A stretch of 64,000 bases of DNA from CAYYMH01 sp964472785 (GCA_964472785.1 CAYYMH010000001.1:1-64000); one strand, 5' to 3'; positions 53,783-63,161 are shown, counted from the stretch's first letter. Program-made: numbers and translations. The notes: generated from the letters alone by a model not told the origin.

Positions 53783-55873
53783 TTATAAAGCACCCTGTCT
53801 GGGAATTCTTCTGAATTTTTCCAAATTATCGGTTTTCCCAGCGACGACCAAAATATCTCCTGCCTCGAATATCCGATCAGGATCAGGTATTTCATTGCTC
53901 GGTCCGATTTCTGTTAACTTTTTCTTCACTGCTAACACTGTAACTTTATATTTCGCACGGAGATCAAGGCTCTTGATTGATTTACCGATAAAATTATCCG
54001 GCACGGTCACGAAATCGACCTTAAAATCTTTTGGCAGTTGGACCAGATTGCGCTTTTTTTCAGCCCCAAAATCCCGGACATATTTTACACTGAGTACATC
54101 TTTTCTCAAAATTTCTCTGTTGTATAGCTTGATAATATCTTTTCTGCATATAATTCCAATGAGTCGTTGTGTGGCTGTGTTTTCAATTACAGGTAAATGT
54201 TCGGACTCTACATGTTCGAATTTGTGCATTGCCTGGTCGAGTGTGATTTCCGGCGTGACAAATTGTTCTGTTGGCACCATTAAATCCTGTGCGATAACTA
54301 ATTGATCAAGGCTTTCGGTTTCACTGAGCACACTTTTTACCAGATGAGTAGAAAGTGAGCCTAACAACCTGCCATCTTCGGTTACCACATAATAGTACGG
54401 TTCCTGGCTATTCATGAAAATTTTAGCAATTTTTTTCAAATGAACACCTTCATCAATGGTGGGTGGGTTTGGCTGCATTAAATCTCCGACAGAAAAAGAT
54501 TTCATAATCAATTCCTCCCTACCCTGATCAAGAGAAATACCCCGCAGGCTTAGTTTAAGTGTATAAATGGAATCTTCTTTTAATCGGCGTGCTAAAATGG
54601 TGGCAATCGTACAGGCTAACATTATGGGTAGAATAATTTTATAGTCATTCGTAATTTCAAATAAAATTAAAATCGAAGTAATTGGTGCATGAGTTGCCGC
54701 AGCGACAACAGCGCCCATACCCACCATAGCATAAGCACCACTACTCGCCGTATGAGTTGGGAAAAAATAGTTTGCCGCATGTCCAAAAGCACCTCCTACA
54801 GCCGCACCCAAAAATAATGCAGGCGCAAAAATTCCGCCTGATCCACCTGACCCCAGTGTTGTCGCTGTTGCTAACAACTTCGCCACAATCAAAAAAAGCA
54901 GCGTGTGCCAGATTAATTTTCCCTCCAACATCATACTGATTGACTCGTATCCTCCACCAAAAACATGGGGGCTGAATACAATCAGAGCCCCTAAAGCTAT
55001 GGCACCGAATGGTGTCTTGAGGTATTCTGGCATCTTAAGTTTATCAAAAAACTTTTCACTCGCGTAAACTGACTCGATAAAAGCCAATCCCACCAATCCA
55101 GTAACCAAACCCAACAACATGTATAGCGGTATTTCCCAAACACTAACCAATGAATATAATGGAACCGTAAAAACATGTTCGTTTCCAAAAAATGCTCTGG
55201 AAATGACCGTTGCCATCACAGAAGAAATAATGATGGGACTGAAGCTCAGCAATCCAAAATTTCCGATAATAACCTCTAATGCAAAAAATGCTCCAGCAAT
55301 TGGCGCATTAAATGTTGCAGCAATTCCCGCAGCAGCACCACATCCAACCAGTATTTTGAGTCTTTCCGGTGATACTTTCAGCCACTGTCCGACTGACGAT
55401 CCGACTGCAGATCCAACTTGAATGATAGGTCCTTCCTGTCCGACAGATCCACCTGTGCTAATAGTAATTGCGGATGCGAGGGATTTAATAACGGCAACTC
55501 GCGGTCGAATGACACCATTTTTTAAAGCGATAGCCTGCATAACTTCCGGGACGCCATGTCCCTTTGCTTCGCGTGCAAAAAAATATACGATAGGTCCAAC
55601 AATGGCGCCACCAATTACAGGCACTAAAATTTTCCACCAGACTGGTAAATTATATAACGCTTCCAAGATGCTTGTATGTTCTTTTATTGTATATGATTGA
55701 AAGAATGTGATTAATAACCTAAAACCAACAGAGAAAAAACCGCTTAATACGCCAACAATAATGCTCAGAATGAGAACATAAGTTGTCTGACTAAATTGAG
55801 TGTAATTGATAAAAGCGTCACTTAGTCTTTTTATCCAATTCTTCGGTAATATTTTTAGCTTTTCCATTTTCAA
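53783..55873 (-). CDS. ClC-family chloride channel/transporter with CBS and RCK_C domains
   Basis: A 696-residue membrane protein. Residues about 25-440 form the ClC core with the three selectivity stretches: KGHGVPEVM (about 120), GSVGQEGP (about 150; gating Glu present, the preceding residue is Gln where many family members have Arg or Lys) and GGSGGIFAP (about 359). Two CBS domains follow (about 470-600, DLMQPNPPTIDEG and DLMVPTEQFVTPE), then a TrkA_C/RCK_C domain (about 610-690). It probably moves Cl- with nucleotide control. It lies upstream of ktrBA on the same strand, now separated by IS630, suggesting a linked ion-homeostasis locus. Confidence 0.88.
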   Translation of the reverse strand: MKMEKLKILPKNWIKRLSDAFINYTQFSQTTYVLILSIIVGVLSGFFSVGFRLLITFFQSYTIKEHTSILEALYNLPVWWKILVPVIGGAIVGPIVYFFAREAKGHGVPEVMQAIALKNGVIRPRVAVIKSLASAITISTGGSVGQEGPIIQVGSAVGSSVGQWLKVSPERLKILVGCGAAAGIAATFNAPIAGAFFALEVIIGNFGLLSFSPIIISSVMATVISRAFFGNEHVFTVPLYSLVSVWEIPLYMLLGLVTGLVGLAFIESVYASEKFFDKLKMPEYLKTPFGAIALGALIVFSPHVFGGGYESISMMLEGKLIWHTLLFLIVAKLLATATTLGSGGSGGIFAPALFLGAAVGGAFGHAANYFFPTHTASSGAYAMVGMGAVVAAATHAPITSILILFEITNDYKIILPIMLACTIATILARRLKEDSIYTLKLSLRGISLDQGREELIMKSFSVGDLMQPNPPTIDEGVHLKKIAKIFMNSQEPYYYVVTEDGRLLGSLSTHLVKSVLSETESLDQLVIAQDLMVPTEQFVTPEITLDQAMHKFEHVESEHLPVIENTATQRLIGIICRKDIIKLYNREILRKDVLSVKYVRDFGAEKKRNLVQLPKDFKVDFVTVPDNFIGKSIKSLDLRAKYKVTVLAVKKKLTEIGPSNEIPDPDRIFEAGDILVVAGKTDNLEKFRRIPRQGAL

Positions 55874-55923
55874 CTTCAGTATCCAAATTTAGTAAACAAT
55901 AAATTTTCAATTCCGATAATATA

Positions 55924-57264
55924 CTACCTAATTAATATCAACCTCAAATCCATCACATTGGTATTCGTGGGGCCTGTTATGATTAAATCATCCAATTGCT
56001 CAAAAAAATGATATGAATCGTTCTCTTTTAAATAATTTTCCGGCTTTAGCTTTTTCTGCATCGCTCGCTCCACAGTATAATTGTCCGCGATTGCGCCGGC
56101 AGCTTCTGTAGGGCCATCAGTGCCATCGGTCCCCGCACTTAACATCACAGTGGACGGAAAATTCGAGATATCCATAGCAGCCGCCAAAACAAATTCTTGA
56201 TTACGACCACCTTTACCTTGTCCTTTAATCGTCACGGTCGTTTCACCTCCGGAAATAACACAGGCAGGAATCGAGATCGGATTGCCTGTCTTATGAATTT
56301 CTTTGGCAATGGCGGCGTGGACGCGAGCCACATCTTTCGTTTCCCCTTCGACAAAAGTGGATAAAATTAACGTATTGTACCCGAGTTGCTCTGCTTTTTC
56401 CTTTGCAGCCAACACTGCCTGTAAATTGCTCCCCACGATGACGTTGTATGTTTTTTCAAACGCAGTGTCATTTTCCTTGGGTGTTTCCGGTATTTGATGC
56501 TGCGCTCCGGATTTGAGATGGTTTTCCACTGTTGCCGGAATTTTCCCCAGGAGCTCATATTTCTCTAAAATATTAATACAATCTCCAAAAGTCGAATTAT
56601 CGGGCGCTGTTGGTCCCGAAGCAATACTGTCCAACGGATCTCCGATTACATCGGATAAAATCAACGTTATCAGCGTCGCAGGGTAAACAGCTCTGGCAAA
56701 TTGTCCGCCTTTGACTTTGGATATATGTTTTCGAATGGCATTTATTTCGGTAATATCGGCGCCACACGACAAAAGCAATTTTGTGGTGTGTTGCTTTTCC
56801 TCCAGAGAAATACCTGTTTGAGGAGACGGAAATATCGCAGACCCTCCACCAGAAATCACACAAACAACCAAGTCGGTTTCTCCGCAGTTTTGTACTAAAT
56901 TAATAATTTCATCAGTGCCTTTTATCCCGGCCTCATCAGGAACCGGGTGTCCGGCTTCGTTGATTTTTATCTTTTGACTGACCTCGTCCAAATGTCCATA
57001 TTTCACATTTACGATTCCGGCTGTCAGTTTAGCGCCCAGCACATTTTCAACTCCTTTTGCCATGGAAGCCGCAGCCTTTCCAAATCCGACTAAATAGATA
57101 TTCTCAAAATCGTCTATGGAAAACTTGTGACCGTTTAACTCCAGAGTTTCTCCTCTTAACTGCAAATAATTCTGCACCGCCAGCGTTGGATCTACAGCCT
57201 TCAGCGAAGTAAGAAAAATATCATTTGCTTGTTTGCGCATTTTTTTTAAATTATCACTTAACAT
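55924..57264 (-). CDS. Glycerate 2-kinase (GckA/DUF4147-MOFRL type)
   Basis: A 446-residue kinase of the archaeal/class II glycerate kinase group. The N-terminal DUF4147 domain contains LVGFGKAAASMAKG (about 57) and VISGGGSAI (about 139). The C-terminal MOFRL domain shows GKGGRNQEF (about 353) and SAGTDGTDGPTEAAGA (about 374). Phosphorylates D-glycerate to 2-phosphoglycerate, linking serine, glyoxylate or sugar-acid breakdown to glycolysis. No partner dehydrogenase is adjacent. Confidence 0.88.
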   Translation of the reverse strand: MLSDNLKKMRKQANDIFLTSLKAVDPTLAVQNYLQLRGETLELNGHKFSIDDFENIYLVGFGKAAASMAKGVENVLGAKLTAGIVNVKYGHLDEVSQKIKINEAGHPVPDEAGIKGTDEIINLVQNCGETDLVVCVISGGGSAIFPSPQTGISLEEKQHTTKLLLSCGADITEINAIRKHISKVKGGQFARAVYPATLITLILSDVIGDPLDSIASGPTAPDNSTFGDCINILEKYELLGKIPATVENHLKSGAQHQIPETPKENDTAFEKTYNVIVGSNLQAVLAAKEKAEQLGYNTLILSTFVEGETKDVARVHAAIAKEIHKTGNPISIPACVISGGETTVTIKGQGKGGRNQEFVLAAAMDISNFPSTVMLSAGTDGTDGPTEAAGAIADNYTVERAMQKKLKPENYLKENDSYHFFEQLDDLIITGPTNTNVMDLRLILIR

Positions 57265-57468
57265 GTTATGCCGCCCCTCTCTCGTCAGTTATCAGTTAAT
57301 AAATTTGAATATACAAATTTATATAATAAAAACAAATATTTTCTTCAAAGATTAACCAAATTTCATGTAAAAGTTATTGTCAAAAAAACCAACACAAAAT
57401 TTTTTTGATTCCCAGATTTTCATATTAAGTGAATTAAAAGCCCAAATGTATAATAAAGGTAAACCCCA

Positions 57469-58653
57469 ATGGATGAGATTTTTAAAATTATCGACAAAGA
57501 AGAGCAAAATTTAATCAAGTTGAGAAGGGAATTTCATCAAATACCAGAAACCGGTTTTCAGGAATTTAAAACTTCAGATAAAATCATTCAGTTTCTGAAA
57601 CGAATAGGCGTAGATGACATTCAGCCTGTTGCCGGTACGGGTGTGATCGGAGTATTGAAAGGTCGAAGTGATCAAAAGACCATTCTCTATCGCGCTGACA
57701 TCGATGGTTTACCGATTGAGGAAGAAAATGATGTGACTTATCGCTCTCAACATCCCGGCAAAATGCACGCCTGCGGACATGATGCGCACATCGCCATGGC
57801 TCTGGTAACCTGTTCAATGTTATCCAGATTCAAAGACAAACTAAACGGAAATGTGAAATTTGTATTTCAGCCAGCCGAGGAAACCGTGGATGGCGCGAAA
57901 AAGGTCATCGAGGCCGGGGCATTGGAAAATCCGAAAGTAGATGCCGCGATTGGTTTTCACGTGTGGAATAATCTACAGATCGGAAAAATCTCTATTCAAC
58001 AGGGTCCGATTATGGCGGCATCCAATCATCTCAACATTAACATTATGGGCAAAGAAGCACACGGAGCAAAACCACACGAAGGCATCGATCCGATTTTAGC
58101 AGCAGCCCAATTAATTCAACAGCTTCATTCGATAGTTCATAGAAAAATTTCTATTGACGATAAATTTGTAATTAGCATCGGGAAAATCTCCGGTGGCACT
58201 GCCAGAAATATTATTGCAAAACAAGTGGATTTGCAGGGGATTATCCGCACCTTTGATTCGGCAACCAGATCTCGAATTGAGCGGGAGATAAAAAATACTG
58301 GACATGGTTTGGAAAAAAGTCATGGCGTCAAGGTAAACATTGATAATATGGAAACGGTTCCGGCATTGGTTAATGATGAAAAAATGGTCAACTATGCAAA
58401 GAAGTCAGCACAAAAATTTATCGATCCGGAAAATATCGTGGCGATAGAAAAGCAATTCGGCAGTGAAGACGTTGCACTTTTCTTTCAAAAGGTTCCGGGT
58501 TGCTACATTATTCTGGGAAGCGGAAATACTGCAACGGGGCTTAATCAACCTCATCACAATTCAAAATTTGATATTGATGAACGTTGCTTGATTACTGGAG
58601 TAAAAATTGCCGTAGATATGATCCTCTCATTCCTGACTCAAAAAAACGATTGA
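57469..58653 (+). CDS. M20-family amidohydrolase
   Basis: A 394-residue metalloenzyme of the IAA-amino acid hydrolase/hippurate hydrolase (HipO) branch. Metal-binding motif HACGHDAHIAM (about 99-109), PAEETVDGAKK (about 133) and the C-terminal His in NQPHHNSKFDIDE (about 362) are present, with a lid dimerisation domain (about 185-295). It removes acyl groups from N-acyl amino acids or related compounds in the cytoplasm. No transporter nearby. Convergent with the GYF_2-MinD gene. Confidence 0.88.
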   Translation: MDEIFKIIDKEEQNLIKLRREFHQIPETGFQEFKTSDKIIQFLKRIGVDDIQPVAGTGVIGVLKGRSDQKTILYRADIDGLPIEEENDVTYRSQHPGKMHACGHDAHIAMALVTCSMLSRFKDKLNGNVKFVFQPAEETVDGAKKVIEAGALENPKVDAAIGFHVWNNLQIGKISIQQGPIMAASNHLNINIMGKEAHGAKPHEGIDPILAAAQLIQQLHSIVHRKISIDDKFVISIGKISGGTARNIIAKQVDLQGIIRTFDSATRSRIEREIKNTGHGLEKSHGVKVNIDNMETVPALVNDEKMVNYAKKSAQKFIDPENIVAIEKQFGSEDVALFFQKVPGCYIILGSGNTATGLNQPHHNSKFDIDERCLITGVKIAVDMILSFLTQKND

Positions 58654-58708
58654 TATAGCAATTCAGGGCTTGGAAAAAATTTATTTCCAATCAGATATTT
58701 TAAATGGA

Positions 58709-59995
58709 CTATTTTAAAATTGGCTCTAAATTTCGAATACGACACGGCAAACCACCGTTCTGAAACTCGCACTCATCCCAGTAAAAACACTTCACCGAAC
58801 AAATTATCTCGCTCTCTTTTCCCTGATTAGGCGGATATCCCTGGGCTTGCGCCTGAATCTTACGCCGAATTTGCCATTTTGAAAAAAAGGCATCAACTTT
58901 TCGTTTTTTGAATAATTTGAGGGTAATTATTTTAGCGATGCTGCGCGATGCCGGAGATTTCGGATCATTGAGAATAAAAGGTCTCAACTCTTTTACCGAT
59001 TTCCGCATATTTTCATCATAATCCACATAGCCTAAATAATCTAAATCAACTGAAAGTAACTCACCAAGTGCTGTTTTGATTGCCATGCCTTCTTTTATCT
59101 CATCAGGTTCCATGACCATATTTAAAATTAATCGCGGCCGAAAGCTCATGACCACATTTTCAATACGACTGGCCATTTCTGTACTTTTCTTCCGCGCCCT
59201 TTCGAGAATTTTGTCGACAGTAGAATTAATCTGAATCAGATTGCTGTCGCCATCAAGCTCAAGTAAAGATAATATCTCCGGCTCATTTTTAAAAGCCTGC
59301 TGAAGTTTTCGGAGCAGGCAAAGTTTTATAAATTCAAACGCTTCCTGAATTGCCATCGGTTCCGGTGTTGTGACCACAATCGATTCATCCACTGACAGGA
59401 AAAAGTCTATCACATTGTATGATGTGCCGGCACCCAAATCCATAATGACATAATCGGCGGGTAACTCTTCCAACTCACGTATCAATCGTTGTTTTTGGGA
59501 ATATTTAGGATTTGCCATGCCAAGTGTTCCACAAGCGCCGCTGATTAATTTCAGATTCTCAATCGGAGAGTCGAGAACAATATCCTCCAGCGTTTCCCGA
59601 TTCATGGTATAATAATCAAAAAAGGTATATTCCGGCTCCAAAATTCCCATACAGGTATGTAAATTCGCGCCGCCGAAGTCAGCGTCAACTAAAATAACTT
59701 CTTTGTCCATTGCAGCCAAGCCAACTCCCAGAGAAGCACTGATAACGGTTTTGCCCACGCCGCCTTTTCCGCTTGCCACTGCGATTATCTTTCGTTTCGT
59801 ATCTTCAATTGCATTGGTTGAAAACAGCTTTTTTATTTGATCCAAATTTTCCGCTTTAATCCAATCACCATATTCTTCATTCCATACATAATCGTTGAGC
59901 GAAAACTTGCCTTTTCTGACCAATGTTCTTAATTCTGTCTGCGACATTGGTCCATACTGTTTCTCATTCACACGGACCATTAAGTTGCCCTTCAT
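58709..59995 (-). CDS. MinD/FlhG-like ATPase with N-terminal GYF_2 domain
   Basis: A 428-residue protein. Residues 1-60 are a GYF_2/DUF4339-type module (EKQYGPMSQTELRTLVRKGK, WNEEYGDWIKAENL). Residues about 68-390 are a MinD-family deviant-Walker ATPase (GKGGVGKTVISASLG at about 75; DADFGGANLH at about 103; DLGAGTSYNVIDFF). The C-terminus holds a cysteine cluster, CSVKC, then DEC, then GLPC (about 398-418), possibly for zinc or Fe-S. MinD/FlhG-like proteins place polar structures or count flagella; no flagellar, pilus or chemotaxis gene lies nearby. RBS-like GAGGAT precedes the ATG. Confidence 0.8.
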   Translation of the reverse strand: MKGNLMVRVNEKQYGPMSQTELRTLVRKGKFSLNDYVWNEEYGDWIKAENLDQIKKLFSTNAIEDTKRKIIAVASGKGGVGKTVISASLGVGLAAMDKEVILVDADFGGANLHTCMGILEPEYTFFDYYTMNRETLEDIVLDSPIENLKLISGACGTLGMANPKYSQKQRLIRELEELPADYVIMDLGAGTSYNVIDFFLSVDESIVVTTPEPMAIQEAFEFIKLCLLRKLQQAFKNEPEILSLLELDGDSNLIQINSTVDKILERARKKSTEMASRIENVVMSFRPRLILNMVMEPDEIKEGMAIKTALGELLSVDLDYLGYVDYDENMRKSVKELRPFILNDPKSPASRSIAKIITLKLFKKRKVDAFFSKWQIRRKIQAQAQGYPPNQGKESEIICSVKCFYWDECEFQNGGLPCRIRNLEPILK

Positions 59996-60695
59996 AGCAA
60001 ATCCTCATATCTTATAAAATAAATCGATAGTTTCAATTTAGGTGCTCTAACTTTTAAGGCACTAAAAATGTGCAAAAATTGTACCTGGTTTTATAATATT
60101 TAGAGACATATAATTTGATACACTAAAAATAAAAGTAATTGATTAAATTAAAGAACCCTAACTCTATTTAATCTCTCAAGTATATATTTATCATTTAATT
60201 AGATGTTGATTTGAATTCTACCTCTTCTTTTTTCTCATTAATCACTTGATGCTTTTTACAGAATGTTAATAGCTGCTTTCAAATTGAAACAGAATTATTC
60301 ATCAACATTTTGCCTTAACTCTTTTTAAATTAATTATTAATAATTTATACATTTATTAACTTACTAAATATATTGATTAAAACAGTGATGCACGTCAACT
60401 TTTCGCTTTTTTTCAATAAAATGATTGTCGTATATTAGTCAGTGATGTGGATGATATTTTGCCACTGACTCGATTATAAATCAAAAATTCGTTTTTCTGA
60501 GCCGAATGAATTCATTTATAATCGTAAAACTCCACCCTTTATTGTATCAGTGTAAAACAGAATTTAAAAATTGCACAATCAAAATCTTGATTTTTTGGAT
60601 TTATTTTATTACATTGATATGAAAATTTTTCTAAACTGAACATTTCAAAGTTTACCAATAAATTAAAACATCAGGCTAAATATTAAGGAGTTTTT
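59996..60695. other. 700-bp AT-rich intergenic region
   Basis: No ORF, RNA gene or repeat recognised. On the plus strand TTGATT near 60588 followed by TACATT with a 17-nt gap is a possible weak lspA promoter. AAGGAG at 60685-60690 is the lspA ribosome site. Otherwise very AT-rich. Confidence 0.3.
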
Positions 60696-61226
60696 TTGAA
60701 CAGAAATTTGAAAATTACTATTTTGACGCTGATTGTTCTTTTGTGTACCAGTTGTGATTTGACCACCAAATGGATGGCAAAGCGCCATCTGCAATCATCA
60801 GCGCCGATACAAATTATTAATAACTATTTCGAATTACACTACACCGAAAACACCGCCATCGCCTTTAGCATGCTCCGCTCTGTTGAGGCCGGTTTTCGCA
60901 AATGGATTATCTACAGCTTAACCTTGTTCGCGACCCTGTTTCTTTCGATCCTGATCTGGAAATCGAGAAATTATCCGTTTTGCTGGTTACTATCTCTCAT
61001 GTTAATTTTATCAGGCGCTCTCGGAAATATCGGTGAACGGATGTTCCGCGGGTACGTTGTGGACTTTATTCATGTGCACTATCAACATAAATGGAGTTGG
61101 CCTGTTTTCAATATCGCTGATGTGCTGATAACCTGCGGCGCTATTTTTTTGGCAATTTTAACATTGTTCAAAAATCCCGAAGAAACCGTTGTGAAAAAAA
61201 ACTTAAGTAATGAGGATGCAAGATGA
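60696..61226 (+). CDS. lspA: Lipoprotein signal peptidase (signal peptidase II)
   Basis: A 176-residue inner-membrane aspartyl protease that cleaves prolipoprotein signal peptides. Four membrane helices. The catalytic aspartates lie in VVDFIHVHYQHKW (about 121) and FNIADVLITCG (about 141). The GALGNIGERMFRG motif (about 106-118) is a variant of the usual GNLIDR. N-terminal helix followed by DLTTKWMAKRHL is family-like. TTG start at 60696 with AAGGAG at 60685-60690. Overlaps the SEC-C gene by 4 bp (ATGA), so they are translationally coupled. Confidence 0.92.
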   Translation: MNRNLKITILTLIVLLCTSCDLTTKWMAKRHLQSSAPIQIINNYFELHYTENTAIAFSMLRSVEAGFRKWIIYSLTLFATLFLSILIWKSRNYPFCWLLSLMLILSGALGNIGERMFRGYVVDFIHVHYQHKWSWPVFNIADVLITCGAIFLAILTLFKNPEETVVKKNLSNEDAR

Positions 61227-61963
61227 ATTTTGGAGATTTACCCGAGTTTAAGCCCGATATTGACCAGCTAAAACAACAATTGGAAGCATTATTTGAAAAG
61301 CATGATATTAGCCGATTTGAGCCGGACGATATTATCGAACTATTGGAAGATGGTGAAGCTGTTGACTGGGTGATCGAACAGATTTTGCAGGATGACGATA
61401 GCATTGATCAAAATAAAGCGGCTGAGTTACTTGGTTCCATTCGAAACATTGTTGGGCCAAGTGAACAGGAAATTGAGGAAGAAAAAGCCGCCGAGTTGCC
61501 AGAGGAACAGATTACTGAAAAGGAACAATCCGAGCCTGTTGCGGAAGATCAGCCTTTAGATATGTCTCAGCTTGATTTTTCTCAATTGGGTCCGGAACTG
61601 GAAGCTATGACCGGGATGAAGCTTCCTAAAGACATGGACATGAATCAGATCAAAAAATTCATGCAAGGGTCGCAGGGAAAATTAATGACCGATTTTGCCC
61701 AATGGTGTCAGGAACAAAATATCGACATGGCTTCTATTTCTGATCAAACAAGGATTCATGAATTAAATGAGCAATACATGCAAACGCCTCGTCCCGCATT
61801 TGATGGTCAAACACCAGCAGAAGCAACCGATGGGGAACAATCTTTATTAGGATTTAAAAAAGTTGAGACTGTGCGTCGTGAACAACCCAAAGTGGGGAGA
61901 AACGACCCCTGTCCGTGCGGAAGCGGTAAAAAATATAAAAAATGTTGTGGAAAAGGCAAATAA
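61223..61963 (+). CDS. SEC-C motif protein
   Basis: A 246-residue soluble protein. The last 23 residues are a complete SEC-C zinc motif (RNDPCPCGSGKKYKKCCGK), as at the C-terminus of SecA. The rest is acidic, Glu/Gln-rich and probably coiled coil (IEEEKAAELPEEQITEKEQ, about 95-113), without an enzymatic domain. SEC-C fingers bind zinc and can contact SecB or ribosomes, so a role near the export pathway is possible, in keeping with coupling to lspA. Function unproven. Confidence 0.75.
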   Translation: MNFGDLPEFKPDIDQLKQQLEALFEKHDISRFEPDDIIELLEDGEAVDWVIEQILQDDDSIDQNKAAELLGSIRNIVGPSEQEIEEEKAAELPEEQITEKEQSEPVAEDQPLDMSQLDFSQLGPELEAMTGMKLPKDMDMNQIKKFMQGSQGKLMTDFAQWCQEQNIDMASISDQTRIHELNEQYMQTPRPAFDGQTPAEATDGEQSLLGFKKVETVRREQPKVGRNDPCPCGSGKKYKKCCGKGK

Positions 61964-62255
61964 AATGATCAATTGGAATTTGAAAAAAATAGGTCGATTT
62001 ATTCAATAATGATTAAACATATTTTTGTAATCCCCTTAAAAATTCTCATTCACCCTAATCCGGATAAACCGGAAACGCAAAATAACACCTTTTGATTAGC
62101 TATGCGTTTTCGCCATTAGGCAACTTTGGTAATTGTTTATCTAAATTTGAAATTCATTTGATATTCAAAATTTGTGTATTTTAATTTTTCTACCAAAAAC
62201 ATACTGAATTTGACCTTCCAGTAATAAATCATTATGAGTCAAATTCATTTTGTAC

Positions 62256-62284
62256 TTGACAATAAACATATTTTTTCTTATCAT
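62256..62284 (+). promoter_or_regulatory. Strong sigma-70 promoter
   Basis: TTGACA at 62256-62261, 17-nt spacer, TATCAT at 62279-62284 (5 of 6 to consensus), in the GTACTTGACAAT context. It drives the 13-codon ORF and possibly the downstream genes. Confidence 0.7.
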
Positions 62285-62328
62285 ATATTCAAGAAGATTC
62301 GGGATCAATAAAACTTTAACGAGGGTCA

Positions 62329-62370
62329 ATGATTATGAAAAAACTGCTCGTTTTTCTTGATTCGACGTGA
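62329..62370 (+). CDS. 13-codon ORF with ribosome site, leader peptide or gene remnant
   Basis: ATG at 62329 preceded by GAGGG at 62321-62325, encoding MIMKKLLVFLDST then TGA. It starts like a lipoprotein or signal peptide but stops after 13 codons. It could be a leader peptide of the following genes, or the 5' end of a gene lost by deletion. About 200 nt of gene-free, AT-rich sequence follow. No stem-loop anti-terminator could be identified. Confidence 0.35.
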   Translation: MIMKKLLVFLDST

Positions 62371-62565
62371 CATATTTAAAATCATTCTTTTAATTTTTAG
62401 AATTCACTGCGAACATGTCCCAACAGACCTCATCGGATAATGAGTAACACCTGCCAGAACTGACCCTTTCGAATTGGTTTTATCGGAGCCGTGATTTCTA
62501 ATTTAAAATAAAATCATTTCCAAAATCGAATAATCTCCCAAACCACAAACTTCGGAGACTGAAAC
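62371..62565 (+). other. Leader of the 184-aa gene
   Basis: Gene-free 195 nt. A 10-codon ATG frame occurs near 62415 (stop before 62450) and has no ribosome site. CGGAG lies just before ATG 62566. Confidence 0.3.
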
Positions 62566-63120
62566 ATGACCGAGAACAGTAAGCATTGGGAAATGACCAA
62601 CATCAGGTTCGGATTTATTGTCTATGAAAAATGCTATCAAACAGGAGAATTGAGGACTTATTTTTCAGTTGAAGACAACCCAATTTTAGGTGATCGTTAT
62701 CGTGAAGGAAAAAAACACTGGACGCGAGTAGAGAATGCCCAATCGTTTCAATTTGATCTGTTAAACAGGGAGACTGGTAACACGATCAAATTTGATGATC
62801 TCATGGGTTTACTTTACTGCACCGAATGCAGAGAAGAATGTGAATTATTCAAATTACAAAAAAAACATGAAGCCGAAAAAACAATGGTGATCGTTGCTTT
62901 CGGATTTTTCCCTCAAGCGATAAAAAATCCCGTCCCACAGGAAAAATTAGATGTGCTGACTGATTATTTCAACCAACGACGGGATACGACTCGGTCGAAA
63001 ATTAAAGTCTTACCTTTCAACTTGATTGACGATCTCTCCCGCTGCCGTGGAGAATTTTTACACGATGTGGACATGCTCTCAAAAGAGCCGCCACCAAAAG
63101 AAAGAAGGCGCTTATTCTAA
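62566..63120 (+). CDS. Unrecognised 184-aa protein upstream of DRTGG genes
   Basis: A 184-residue soluble protein without signal peptide. There are two cysteine-bearing spots: the cluster C-x2-C-x3-C in LLYCTECREECELF (about 84-97) and a single Cys in LSRCRG near 163. The tail is basic and rich in Pro (EPPPKERRRLF). I recognise no family. It is preceded by a strong promoter and followed 41 nt later by two DRTGG-like genes, so it may belong to the same transcript. The cysteines suggest metal binding, but this is not shown. Confidence 0.55.
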   Translation: MTENSKHWEMTNIRFGFIVYEKCYQTGELRTYFSVEDNPILGDRYREGKKHWTRVENAQSFQFDLLNRETGNTIKFDDLMGLLYCTECREECELFKLQKKHEAEKTMVIVAFGFFPQAIKNPVPQEKLDVLTDYFNQRRDTTRSKIKVLPFNLIDDLSRCRGEFLHDVDMLSKEPPPKERRRLF

Positions 63121-63161
63121 ACAAAAAATTATATGACACACGTAAACCAGGGAGTGAATGA

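Noticed and set aside
58670..58690. Hairpin TTGGAAA/TTTCCAA between convergent genes as a terminator
   Set aside because: Short AT-rich stem with no U-tract on either side; too weak to call.
61964..62255. Hairpins TCCGG/CCGGA and GAAACGCA/TGCGTTTTC after the SEC-C gene
   Set aside because: Short or imperfect stems without a U-tract; no repeat elsewhere in the window.
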